36,742 nt of DNA from CAYRKT01 sp964425005 (lineage in GTDB: Bacteria > Synergistota > Synergistia > CAYRKT01). Positions 7,485-14,219 of this stretch are shown piece after piece. Where the stretch lies: the NCBI GenBank assembly GCA_964425005.1, contig CAYRKT010000010.1:1-36742 (forward strand). The letters run 5' to 3'. Position 1 is the stretch's first letter. Each line of letters starts with the position of its first letter. The translations under genes were made by a program, and so were the position numbers. Under the pieces are notes generated by a model. The model searched no databases. It was not told the origin of the DNA and saw nothing but the letters and a program-made list of their open reading frames with translations.

Positions 7485-8054
7485 TCAGGCCAGGGGCCTC
7501 CCGAACTCGTCCAGGTAGGCGAACTCGCTAAGGGGAAGCCTGGGGGGACGCTCCCTCTCGGCCTCCGCCTGCTTCTCCGACAGGAGCGGGTTTGGCCCCT
7601 CCATCCTGGGCCCCACTATGACCAAGGTGATGACCTCGTATTCCTCCGGCACACCGAGGATCTCCCTGACCTTAGCGGGCGAATAGCCAGCTATGGGATG
7701 GGCCACAAGCCCCATCTCGGTGGCCCTCAAGACCATCATGCCCACCGACAGCCCCACGTCGAAGGCGTAGTAGCGCCTCCCGTCCGGCAGAACGCAGTCC
7801 AGGTCAGGCCTGGAGAGGACCGCCACGATGGCCGAGGCGTTGTAGGTCCACTCGTTCCCCTTCGACATCGCCTCTCGCATGGCCAGCAGCTTCTCCTCCG
7901 ACGCCACGAAGACGTATCGCCAGGGCTGCTTGTTGTAGCAGGAGGGAGCCAGAGAGGCGCACCTGGCGAGCTCCTCGAGGACCTCCCTTGAGATTCGATC
8001 CTTCCTCAAAGACCTGTAAGCCCTCCTCGCCTCGATCGCGGCCTTGACGTCCAA
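7485..8054 (-). CDS. Nitroreductase family FMN protein
   Basis: About 189 residues with the nitroreductase fold: an N-terminal AIEARRAYRSL (the R-R-S/R-x-R phosphate-binding type motif), LAPSCYNKQPWRYVFV contacting FMN, a central GLSVGMMVLRATEMGLVAHPIAGY, and a C-terminal REILGVPEEYEVITLVIVG. Family members use FMN and NAD(P)H to reduce quinones, nitro groups or flavins, or act in cofactor reactions; the substrate here is unknown. The start is taken as TTG at 8054, four bases after the extended Shine-Dalgarno GGGGGTGATC; the GTG at 8063 is part of that sequence. It follows korB by a few bases and precedes the ZIP gene, all on the minus strand. Confidence 0.88.
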   Translation of the reverse strand: MDVKAAIEARRAYRSLRKDRISREVLEELARCASLAPSCYNKQPWRYVFVASEEKLLAMREAMSKGNEWTYNASAIVAVLSRPDLDCVLPDGRRYYAFDVGLSVGMMVLRATEMGLVAHPIAGYSPAKVREILGVPEEYEVITLVIVGPRMEGPNPLLSEKQAEAERERPPRLPLSEFAYLDEFGRPLA

Positions 8055-8067
8055 GGAGATCACCCCC

Positions 8068-8940
8068 TTACCTGAGACCCTCCATGAACTCCTCCACCAA
8101 ACGCGGATCCCTCCTCCTCTCCATGAGGGGCCTGAGGCCCGAGGAGTGGACCGGCTGGTTCTCCTCGAAGGTGGGCCTGGGGTTCGGGTCCACGTAGAAG
8201 ATCCCTATGGGGAGTTTGTCCGTCTCCAGGGCCCTGGCGAAGGCGGCCTTTCGGTCGTGGACGTCGTGGGAAGGCTCCAGGTAGTAGGTGTTCTCCCGAA
8301 ACCACCTGTAGGTGTTGACCCTGTTGAAGGAGACGCAGGGCTGGAACACGTCCACGAAGGCGTACCCCTTGTGCTGGATAGCTCTCTTTATTATCTCCTT
8401 GGTGCCCTGGGGGTCCGATATGGAGGCTCGGGCCACGAAGGAGGCGTTGAGGGCTATCGCCACCGCCACCGGGTTGAAGGGCTCCTCGAAAACCCCCCAT
8501 GGCTGAGTGGGGGTCTTAAAGCCTTTGGCGCTGGTGGGAGAGGCCTGACCCTTGGTGAGCCCGTAGACCATGTTGTTGTGGACCAGGTGCAATATGTCGG
8601 GGTTCCTCCTGATGGCGTGGAGGAAGTGGTTTCCCCCCTCGGCGTACATGTCCCCGTCGCCCCCCTCGGCCACCACCACCAGCGAGGGGTTGGCCGCCTT
8701 GGCGGCCGTGGCTATGGGCAGGGCCCTGCCGTGCAGGGAGTGATAGGAGTTGCAGCGAAGGTACTGAGGGGTCTTGGCGGCCTGCCCTATGCCGGAGACT
8801 ATGAGGATCCGCTGCGGAGGGATGTCGAGCTCCGCGAAGGCCTCCTTGAGGACCTTCAGGATGCCGAAGTTGCCGCAGCCCGGGCACCAGGAGATGTCGT
8901 GCCCCTCCTCCACGTCGAAGACCTTAGGATCCAACCCCAT
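8068..8940 (-). CDS. korB: 2-oxoacid:ferredoxin oxidoreductase, beta (TPP-binding) subunit
   Basis: With KorA this subunit oxidises a 2-oxoacid to its acyl-CoA with reduction of ferredoxin, a central reaction of amino-acid-fermenting anaerobes. Visible are WCPGCGNFG near residue 18, the thiamine diphosphate motif GDGDMYAEGGNHFLHAIRRN (about 95-114) continuing to HNNMVYGLTKGQASPTS, and the KorB-type FVDVFQPCVSFN. At 290 residues it has the family length. The ATG at 8940 or a GTG one codon before it are both possible; both sit inside or just after AGGGGGGTGAT. It lies a few bases after korA. The substrate (2-oxoglutarate, pyruvate or branched-chain acids) cannot be fixed from sequence; KorAB names the family only. 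Confidence 0.93.
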   Translation of the reverse strand: MGLDPKVFDVEEGHDISWCPGCGNFGILKVLKEAFAELDIPPQRILIVSGIGQAAKTPQYLRCNSYHSLHGRALPIATAAKAANPSLVVVAEGGDGDMYAEGGNHFLHAIRRNPDILHLVHNNMVYGLTKGQASPTSAKGFKTPTQPWGVFEEPFNPVAVAIALNASFVARASISDPQGTKEIIKRAIQHKGYAFVDVFQPCVSFNRVNTYRWFRENTYYLEPSHDVHDRKAAFARALETDKLPIGIFYVDPNPRPTFEENQPVHSSGLRPLMERRRDPRLVEEFMEGLR

Positions 8941-8949
8941 CACCCCCCT

Positions 8950-10647
8950 TTAGAAAGCCTCTTCCAGCCTCTCGACCAGCTCCTCCACGGTGAACTGGTC
9001 GCCGCTGTAGCGGAGGACCCTCCTCTCGAAGGGCCTGCAGCAGACCTGCTGCAAGAGGTTGGCCAGCTGCCCGGTGGCGTTGTTCTCCACCACCACCGCC
9101 TCCTCGAAGGAGGAGATGAGCTCGCACGCCGACCTCGGAAGGGGCCAGACCTGGGAGAAGTGCACCAGGACGAGGTCGTCCCTGCCGAGCCTCGAGAGGG
9201 CCTCCTTCGCTATGTGATAGGTGGAGCCCCAGCACACCACAGCCCTCTTGCCCCGCCCCTCCACCTTGGGCGGCACGAAGGCCCCCTCCAGGAGCTCCCC
9301 CTTCCTGAGCCTCTTCTCCACCATGGCGCTCCTGATGTCCGGGTCCTCGGTGATGTGCCCCTCCTCGGTGTGCTCGTCCGCAGTCACGACGAACAGACCC
9401 TCGCCGTAGCCCGGAACGGCCCTGGGGGAGACGCCGCTCTCGGTCATAAGGAACCTCTTGTAGCCCGGCTCGGACCTGACCACCTGGAGCTCGGGCACCT
9501 CCCCCACCTCCACCCCGGGGAAGTCGTAGGATAGGTCCACCAGGTACTGGTCGGTCAGCACGAAGGCCGGTACCTGGAAGCGATCGGACACCTCGAAGGC
9601 CTTCTTGGAGAGGTAGAAGGCCTCCTCCAGAGAGCCCGGAGCGTATATGACCCTGGGGAACTCCCCGTGGCCTGCGTAGAGGGCCAGGTTGAGGTCCGCC
9701 TGCTCGGTGCGGGTGGGAAGGCCCGTGGCCGGGGCCGGCCTCTGGGCCAGGTGGACCACCACCGGAGTCTCGGTCATGGCGGCGAGGCTCAGGGCCTCCT
9801 CCATGAGGGCGAAGCCCCCACCCGAGGTGGTCACCATGCCTCTCCCTCCGGCTAGCCAGGCCCCTATGGCCATGTTCATGGCGGCTATCTCGTCCTCCGC
9901 CTGCTCGGCTATCACCCCGAACCTGTGGGCGTTCTGACACATGAAGGTGAAGACGCCAGTCGAGGGGGACATCGGATAGGCCGCGATGAAGTCGCAACCG
10001 CCGGCGACGCAACCCAGGGCCACCATCTCCGTGCCGCTCGCCAGGACGCCCTCGTTGGACCTGAGGGATGGACGAGGAAGCCTGCCCGAAAAGCGATCCC
10101 TGAGGGACGATCCCATCTCGAAGCCGGCCCTGAAGGCGGAAGAGTTCTTCGAGAGGACCTCATCTCCCTTGTCGGCGAAGCGAGAAGCTATAGCCGAAAC
10201 CCCTAACTCCTCTTCCACCCCCAGAAGGGCACAAGAGAGCCCGATCGACAGGACGTTGAGGAAGACCAGATCCCCTATCTCCCTGGCCCTCCTCTCCATG
10301 GGAAGGGCCAAGACCTCGGCCACCCCGAGGGAGCGATAGTCGTCCGCGTACGACTCGTCGCATATCACCACGGTCCTCCCAGAGAGCCTGGACCTGATCC
10401 TGGGGTTGAGCCCCCTGTTGAGGGGAATCAGGAAGTCCATCCTCCGAAGCTGTGCCCTGACGGGCTCGGAGGAGACCCTTATGGAGCTGGAGTTGACCCC
10501 GCCCCTCACCCTCGACATGTACTCCTTGTTGGCGAAGACGTGAAAGCCCGCCCTCTTCAGGATCCTGGGCAGGATCAGCTCCACCGTCTGGACGCCCTGA
10601 CCCGCCTCACCGGAAAAGGTGAAGACCGCATCGAGCACCCCGTTCAA
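8950..10647 (-). CDS. korA: 2-oxoacid:ferredoxin oxidoreductase, fused gamma-alpha subunit
   Basis: The 565-residue protein joins a gamma domain (about residues 1-185, with FSGEAGQGVQT at 11-21 and MSRVRGGVNSSSIRVS) and an alpha domain (from about 205, GCVAGGCDFIAAYPMSPSTG, then IAEQAEDEIAAMNMAIGA and TTSGGGFALMEEALSLAAMTE). This gamma-alpha arrangement is typical of the two-subunit KorAB enzymes; no separate ferredoxin-like delta subunit is present. The TTG start at 10647 follows GGAGG by about nine bases. Upstream lies a strong hairpin (10673-10699) that separates it from the rubredoxin gene, so its expression may be lower than that of the upstream genes or driven by read-through. Confidence 0.93.
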   Translation of the reverse strand: MNGVLDAVFTFSGEAGQGVQTVELILPRILKRAGFHVFANKEYMSRVRGGVNSSSIRVSSEPVRAQLRRMDFLIPLNRGLNPRIRSRLSGRTVVICDESYADDYRSLGVAEVLALPMERRAREIGDLVFLNVLSIGLSCALLGVEEELGVSAIASRFADKGDEVLSKNSSAFRAGFEMGSSLRDRFSGRLPRPSLRSNEGVLASGTEMVALGCVAGGCDFIAAYPMSPSTGVFTFMCQNAHRFGVIAEQAEDEIAAMNMAIGAWLAGGRGMVTTSGGGFALMEEALSLAAMTETPVVVHLAQRPAPATGLPTRTEQADLNLALYAGHGEFPRVIYAPGSLEEAFYLSKKAFEVSDRFQVPAFVLTDQYLVDLSYDFPGVEVGEVPELQVVRSEPGYKRFLMTESGVSPRAVPGYGEGLFVVTADEHTEEGHITEDPDIRSAMVEKRLRKGELLEGAFVPPKVEGRGKRAVVCWGSTYHIAKEALSRLGRDDLVLVHFSQVWPLPRSACELISSFEEAVVVENNATGQLANLLQQVCCRPFERRVLRYSGDQFTVEELVERLEEAF

Positions 10648-10663
10648 GGCACCTCACCTCCCT

Positions 10664-10699
10664 CGAAAAGGCCTGGGCCAGGCTTGAAGCCTGGCCCAG
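10664..10699 (-). terminator. Hairpin with short T run between rubredoxin and korA
   Basis: Read on the minus strand, arms of 12 bases at 10699-10688 and 10684-10673 are perfectly complementary with a three-base loop, and the stem is followed by GGCCTTTTCGAGG. This has the shape of an intrinsic terminator, though the T run is only four bases, so partial read-through into korA is likely. It lies three bases after the rubredoxin stop. Confidence 0.6.
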
Positions 10700-10701
10700 C
10701 C

Positions 10702-10863
10702 TCAGGACACCTTCTCGAACATGTCCTTCCCAACTCCGCACATGGGGCAAACCCAGCCCTCGGGAAGGGCCTCGAAGGGCGTGCCCGCGGGTATGCCGCC
10801 CTCGGGGTCCCCGACGGCGGGGTCGTAGACGTATCCGCAAACCGTGCACTCGTACTTGTCCAC
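10702..10863 (-). CDS. Rubredoxin
   Basis: A 53-residue open frame encodes a standard rubredoxin: CTVCGY at residues 6-11 and CPMCG at 39-43 give the four cysteines that bind one iron, with YVYDP, GD and PEGWVCP between as expected. Rubredoxins carry single electrons in the cytoplasm, in anaerobes often to oxygen- or superoxide-reducing enzymes. The GTG start at 10863 has GGAGG nine bases upstream. It is 18 bases after the DNA glycosylase gene and is followed by a hairpin. The neighbours (glycosylase, ferredoxin-linked oxidoreductase, nitroreductase) suggest a redox or oxygen-defence context, which is inference. Confidence 0.95.
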   Translation of the reverse strand: MDKYECTVCGYVYDPAVGDPEGGIPAGTPFEALPEGWVCPMCGVGKDMFEKVS

Positions 10864-10881
10864 CTCAGATCACCTCCGCAT

Positions 10882-11517
10882 CTACCTGAACACGAACCCC
10901 GTCCTCCTCGCCCACAGGAGGAGGTCCAGCGAGGCCGCGCTCATCCCGAGCTCCCCCGCGAACCCCACGAAGAGTCGCTCCAAAGATAAGTATACACTTT
11001 TACTTAGCGAACTTGGCAAAGATTCCACCAGCCCCAGGTCCGCCATCTCCCTGAGGATGTGCCTGTCCAGGATGGCCAGGTCGAAGGAGTACCCCACGTT
11101 GCGCAGGAAGTGGCTCGCCTCCTTCATCCCCAGCCCCCTGAACTCCCCGGCCAAGGCCTCCCTGCAGAGGATGGGGTCCTCGAACGCCCTAAGCGCCTCC
11201 ACGAGGGAGAACCCCCCTTCCCTCTTGGAGCGAGCCTCGGCGAGATAGGACGCCTTGCTCCTCCAGAACCTGACCCCCCTGAGGCAAGCCCTCAGCTCGC
11301 CCTCGGACCATCGGTCCAGCCCGCCGAGCCTGGAGAGCGCCTCGAAGCAGGCGGTGGCCCTCGACTGAGGGGTCATTAGGCAGAAGTACAGCTCCCCCCA
11401 CATCGCCTCCTCGTCGAGGTCCCTCCAGACGCGGGAGAACTCCTCGAGGCGCGACTCTATGTCGCGCCTGAACCTCTCGTAGTCCGAGAGGAGGGAACTT
11501 ACGGCCTCCCCCCTCAT
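10882..11517 (-). CDS. ogg: N-glycosylase/DNA lyase, Ogg2 type (8-oxoguanine repair)
   Basis: The 211-residue protein matches Ogg2-type enzymes best known from archaea and Thermotoga. Their signature is seen as GLGMKEASHFLRNVGY with catalytic Lys132, followed by DLAILDRHIL with catalytic Asp151. An earlier LYFCLMTPQSRATACFEAL fits the helical DNA-binding region. The enzyme removes 8-oxoguanine and then cuts the strand at the abasic site through a Schiff base on the lysine. The ATG at 11517 overlaps the stop of the winged-helix gene as ATGA, so the two are coupled; an upstream in-frame extension is not needed. Presence of an Ogg2 enzyme in a bacterium suggests a thermophilic or anaerobic lineage with exchange from archaea. 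Confidence 0.9.
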   Translation of the reverse strand: MRGEAVSSLLSDYERFRRDIESRLEEFSRVWRDLDEEAMWGELYFCLMTPQSRATACFEALSRLGGLDRWSEGELRACLRGVRFWRSKASYLAEARSKREGGFSLVEALRAFEDPILCREALAGEFRGLGMKEASHFLRNVGYSFDLAILDRHILREMADLGLVESLPSSLSKSVYLSLERLFVGFAGELGMSAASLDLLLWARRTGFVFR

Positions 11518-11702
11518 CGTCCCTCGGACGGAGCGTAGAAACACCTCTTAGGGGAGCAGACCAACCCCTCCTCCTTTAGCTCGGCTATGGCGGCCGAGAC
11601 CTCCCTGGAGTCCACCCCCAGGGCCTTGGCCACGTCGCCGGGCCTCACGGGCTTGCCGGCGCTCCTCATGAAGTCCAGCACCCTGGCCTTCAGGTCGGAC
11701 AC
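11514..11702 (-). CDS. Small winged-helix DNA-binding protein
   Basis: A 62-residue protein that is essentially one winged helix-turn-helix: VLDFMRSAGKPVRPGDVAKA, the recognition helix region ALGVDSREVSAAIAELKEEG and a wing LVCSPKRCFYAP. Small proteins of this kind with an SPKRCYY-like ending occur in anaerobes and archaea; I do not know a characterised function. The GTG start has GAGGGGG eight bases upstream. It is the first gene of the unit that continues with ogg and rubredoxin, so it may be an autoregulator of that unit; that is inference. Confidence 0.75.
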   Translation of the reverse strand: MSDLKARVLDFMRSAGKPVRPGDVAKALGVDSREVSAAIAELKEEGLVCSPKRCFYAPSEGR

Positions 11703-11741
11703 CTCGAACGCCCCCTCTGTTCGGAGTGAAAGCTTGTTTAG

Positions 11742-11747
11742 ATTATA
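11742..11747 (-). promoter_or_regulatory. -10 element for the winged-helix/ogg/rubredoxin unit
   Basis: A perfect TATAAT on the minus strand lies 40 bases before the GTG of the winged-helix gene. The -35 region has no good TTGACA match at 16-18 bases, so the promoter may depend on an activator or be weak. Confidence 0.5.
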
Positions 11748-11785
11748 CCAAAGCTACCTCCCCTGAAACCTAAGGATAGGGGACC

Positions 11786-11813
11786 CAGGTCGGGGACACG
11801 GGCTCGAACCCTG
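11786..11813 (-). other. Possible 3'-end remnant of a tRNA gene
   Basis: On the minus strand the sequence reads CAGGG-TTCGAGC-CCGTG followed by TCCCCGA, which has the form of a tRNA T arm and 3' acceptor strand. One T-stem pair is broken (G opposite G), no matching 5' acceptor strand, D arm or anticodon arm is found upstream, and no CCA follows. It is therefore at most a relic, and may be chance. Confidence 0.3.
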
Positions 11814-11834
11814 TGATATCATCGTTATCGTCAG

Positions 11835-12983
11835 ATGGAGAGCTCGGCTGGGGGTGAAAGGTTGCTGGAGGTCATATCTCCTGGCTTCAGCCTCCTGGAG
11901 GAGATGTGTCTCGCCCGGGCGGTGGCCTGGGCTAGGGGGCTCAGGGAGTCTCTGTTCGAGAGGGCGAGGGCTTCCGCCGCCAGGATTCTGAACTCATCCG
12001 GAGGGGGACGCTTAGGCCTCCTGGAGCTCAGGCTCCTGGCGGACGCAGAGGAGCTATCCCACAGGCTCGGATCGGGCGACGTCCTGGCGCTCCTGGAGAG
12101 GCTGGCGGGGGCGGAGGACCCCTTCGCGTTCTGGAGGGATCTGTCCGGCAGGGGGAAACCCCGCCCGGACGGGCGCATACCCCTCGACCTGGTGTGCCCG
12201 AAGCTCCACGGTCTGCGCCCCCCGTGGGATGAGATAGCGGAGGCCGTGTTCGGGGGCCTTTCCGTCCTGGAGGAGGAGATGCCGGGTCTTCCCTTCTGGG
12301 TGCGCCTCGCCAGGGACGTCCTGGGCGCCATCTCCAGGGCGACGGCGCCGCTGGAGGGAAGGACGGCCGAGCTGGTGCGAGAGGCCATGGGGCTCAAGGA
12401 GAAGAGGGTCTTCTGCTCCGGCTGCTCGCCCGTGGCCGGGGGCGCCTTCGTGAGCTTCGAGTTCCTGGAGCTCCCATCCGGCCGCGGACCTGTAGCGCTG
12501 GTCAGGCGGGCAGAGAGCGCTTTCCTCCTACCCCTGGATCTGCTGGGGATGGCCGCCTGGGAGAGGGGCTCCTCGCTCGAGATCTCCGGCGGGGACCTGC
12601 GATCCCCAGCGGCCTTGAGCTTCAGGCGGGCGCTGAGGTTAGCCAGGGCGGAGGTCCTGCTCGAGATCTCCAGGAGGATAGGGCCGCGCTACGCCAGCCT
12701 GATGGGGCGTCTGGAGGGGGAGGAGCTGGAGGGGCTCCAGGAGGTCGAAGGGCGCCCATCCGGCGACCTGGAGGCAGCGCTGGGGATGATGGAGAGGGGC
12801 ATACCCCCAGTCCAGCTCCAGTCCTTCGAGGGAGAGGAGATGTCGGCGAGGCCCCTCGACCCCCTCTCCCTCTACGAGGCGTTCGCCAGGTCGATGGGCC
12901 GCCCGGAGGGCGCCTTCTGCGACCTGGTGAGGGTCTTCGACGTCTGCGCCGAGACGTTAGACCTCTTGTGGCTCGGGGGGTGA
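11835..12983 (+). CDS. Unrecognised 382-residue protein
   Basis: I do not recognise a family. The protein is leucine-, alanine- and arginine-rich, mostly predicted helical by eye, has no signal peptide or membrane segment, and contains one CSGC pair at about residues 196-199 (VFCSGCSPVAGGAFVSFEF) and an acidic C-terminal helix ending DLLWLGG. The start at the ATG of 11835 has no Shine-Dalgarno sequence; a possible -10 element TATCAT (11817-11822) would place the transcript start within a few bases of the ATG, suggesting a leaderless message. A TTG at 11862 is an alternative. Its stop overlaps a GTG of the dcd frame (GTGA), so dcd is probably co-translated. Cytosolic location is likely. Confidence 0.7.
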   Translation: MESSAGGERLLEVISPGFSLLEEMCLARAVAWARGLRESLFERARASAARILNSSGGGRLGLLELRLLADAEELSHRLGSGDVLALLERLAGAEDPFAFWRDLSGRGKPRPDGRIPLDLVCPKLHGLRPPWDEIAEAVFGGLSVLEEEMPGLPFWVRLARDVLGAISRATAPLEGRTAELVREAMGLKEKRVFCSGCSPVAGGAFVSFEFLELPSGRGPVALVRRAESAFLLPLDLLGMAAWERGSSLEISGGDLRSPAALSFRRALRLARAEVLLEISRRIGPRYASLMGRLEGEELEGLQEVEGRPSGDLEAALGMMERGIPPVQLQSFEGEEMSARPLDPLSLYEAFARSMGRPEGAFCDLVRVFDVCAETLDLLWLGG

Positions 12984-12994
12984 GGGGTTTGTCG

Positions 12995-13570
12995 GTGCTC
13001 GGGAGGTCCGAGATCCTGAGGGAGATGGCCGAGGGCAACCTCTGCATAACTCCCATCTTGAGGGCGGACCAGATAAGGGGTACCAGCGTGGACGTCCACC
13101 TCTCCTCGCGCATCATAGTCTTTCGGCAGACCGCCGTGGGGACCATAGACCCCCTGGAGTCCTCCGGAGGCCGCTGGAGCGAGGAGATAAAGCTGGGCTT
13201 CGGCCGACCCTTCTACCTCCACCCCAGGCAGTTCGTGCTGGCCAGCACCCTGGAGTTCATAAGGTTGCCCAGGCACCTCTGCGGGTCGGTCATAGGGAGG
13301 TCCACCTACGGCAGGCTCGGCCTCATAATAGCCACCGCCATCCACATAAACGCGGGCTTCCGGGGCACCATAACCCTGGAGCTCAGCAACGTCGGGGAGA
13401 TCCCCATAGCCCTCTACCCCTGCATGCGGATAGGCCAGATAATACTACAGCGAGTCGAGGGGGAGAGCACCGCCGAGAGCAGGTATCTGGCCCAGATGGG
13501 CCCTGTAGCCCCCAGGATGGACGCGGACGCCGACATAGCCGCCTTTGGTAGGCCCTCGCGCAGGCCCTGA
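12995..13570 (+). CDS. dcd: dCTP deaminase-like protein
   Basis: The 191-residue protein belongs to the dCTP deaminase/dUTPase superfamily. Visible are TSVDVHLSSRI, the GRSTYGRLGL motif and GTITLELSN with the glutamate that acts as catalytic acid/base in Dcd, and LYPCMRIGQIILQRV. Dcd converts dCTP to dUTP for dTMP synthesis. One deviation: the usual (I)DPGFxG segment reads INAGFRG, so the proline and aspartate are missing. The start is taken as GTG at 12995, seven bases after GAGGGG, giving a family-like LGRSEILREMAEGNL start; GTG at 12980 (overlapping the previous stop) and TTG at 12989 are alternatives. Activity is probable, but a bifunctional dCTP deaminase/dUTPase cannot be excluded. Confidence 0.85.
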   Translation: MLGRSEILREMAEGNLCITPILRADQIRGTSVDVHLSSRIIVFRQTAVGTIDPLESSGGRWSEEIKLGFGRPFYLHPRQFVLASTLEFIRLPRHLCGSVIGRSTYGRLGLIIATAIHINAGFRGTITLELSNVGEIPIALYPCMRIGQIILQRVEGESTAESRYLAQMGPVAPRMDADADIAAFGRPSRRP

Positions 13571-13578
13571 CCGGATCG

Positions 13579-13607
13579 TTTACAGGATAACGAAGCTCCG
13601 CTAAAAT
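13579..13607 (+). promoter_or_regulatory. Sigma-70-type promoter of the 191-residue gene
   Basis: TTTACA (13579-13584) and TAAAAT (13602-13607) are separated by 17 bases, each one mismatch from consensus. Transcription would begin near 13614, about 24 bases before the TTG start. The element lies in the 67-base gap after dcd, so this gene is transcribed separately from, or in addition to, the upstream pair. Confidence 0.75.
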
Positions 13608-13637
13608 ATTTAACGACAGAGGAAGGAGGGTCCCGCC

Positions 13638-14213
13638 TTGGAGGTCCAGATGAGGGAGAAGCTGGAGGAGGCGCTGAAGTCTAGTTGGTATGGGCTCATA
13701 GCCCTGCGGGCCGCCGACAGGGTCGAGGAGGAGGTGGAGTTCGACAGGCTCGAGGTGGACAGGGAGTTCTACGCCATGGTGCCCGGCCTCAGGCTCCTCC
13801 TCTACCGCGACACCGTCCTGCCCGAGGTGGCCTTCTTGAGCTACATAGCCCTGGGCAGCGCCATGAGGACCCTGCAGGAGGAGGGAGGCCTGGAGGACGC
13901 CCTGGATCTGGCCACGCAGGGGGCCCTGGCCCTGGGCTGCTTCCTCTCCAGGAAGGTGCTGGACAGGTGCGCCACCTGCGGCCACAGGATATCCAACGAG
14001 GAGGACCTGGAAAACTTCAGGAGCGCCCTGAGCGACAGCGCCAAGGCGGTGAACGTCGACTTCACCAGGAAGTTCCTAGCCCACTCCTTGAGCATGTTCC
14101 CGGCCACCCAGCCCCACTGGCTGACCCAGGCGGTCAAGAAGATAGGCCTGGGGGCCGCCAGGAAGTGGCTGGCCCCCAGGAGGAGCACCAATCCTCTGGT
14201 CATACCCGAGTAG
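13638..14213 (+). CDS. Unrecognised 191-residue cytosolic protein
   Basis: No family recognised. The protein is mostly helical by eye, with no signal peptide and no clear membrane helix, though residues 70-115 are rather hydrophobic (PEVAFLSYIALGSAM, LATQGALALGCFLSRKV). A single CATCGHR motif near residue 111 could hold half of a zinc site. The C-terminus is basic and ends in proline-rich LAPRRSTNPLVIPE. The TTG start at 13638 lies eight bases after AGGAGGG, and an ATG four codons in also has a good ribosome site. It is expressed from its own strong promoter and ends six bases before the convergent ornithine carbamoyltransferase gene. Confidence 0.75.
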   Translation: MEVQMREKLEEALKSSWYGLIALRAADRVEEEVEFDRLEVDREFYAMVPGLRLLLYRDTVLPEVAFLSYIALGSAMRTLQEEGGLEDALDLATQGALALGCFLSRKVLDRCATCGHRISNEEDLENFRSALSDSAKAVNVDFTRKFLAHSLSMFPATQPHWLTQAVKKIGLGAARKWLAPRRSTNPLVIPE

Positions 14214-14219
14214 CGGGGC

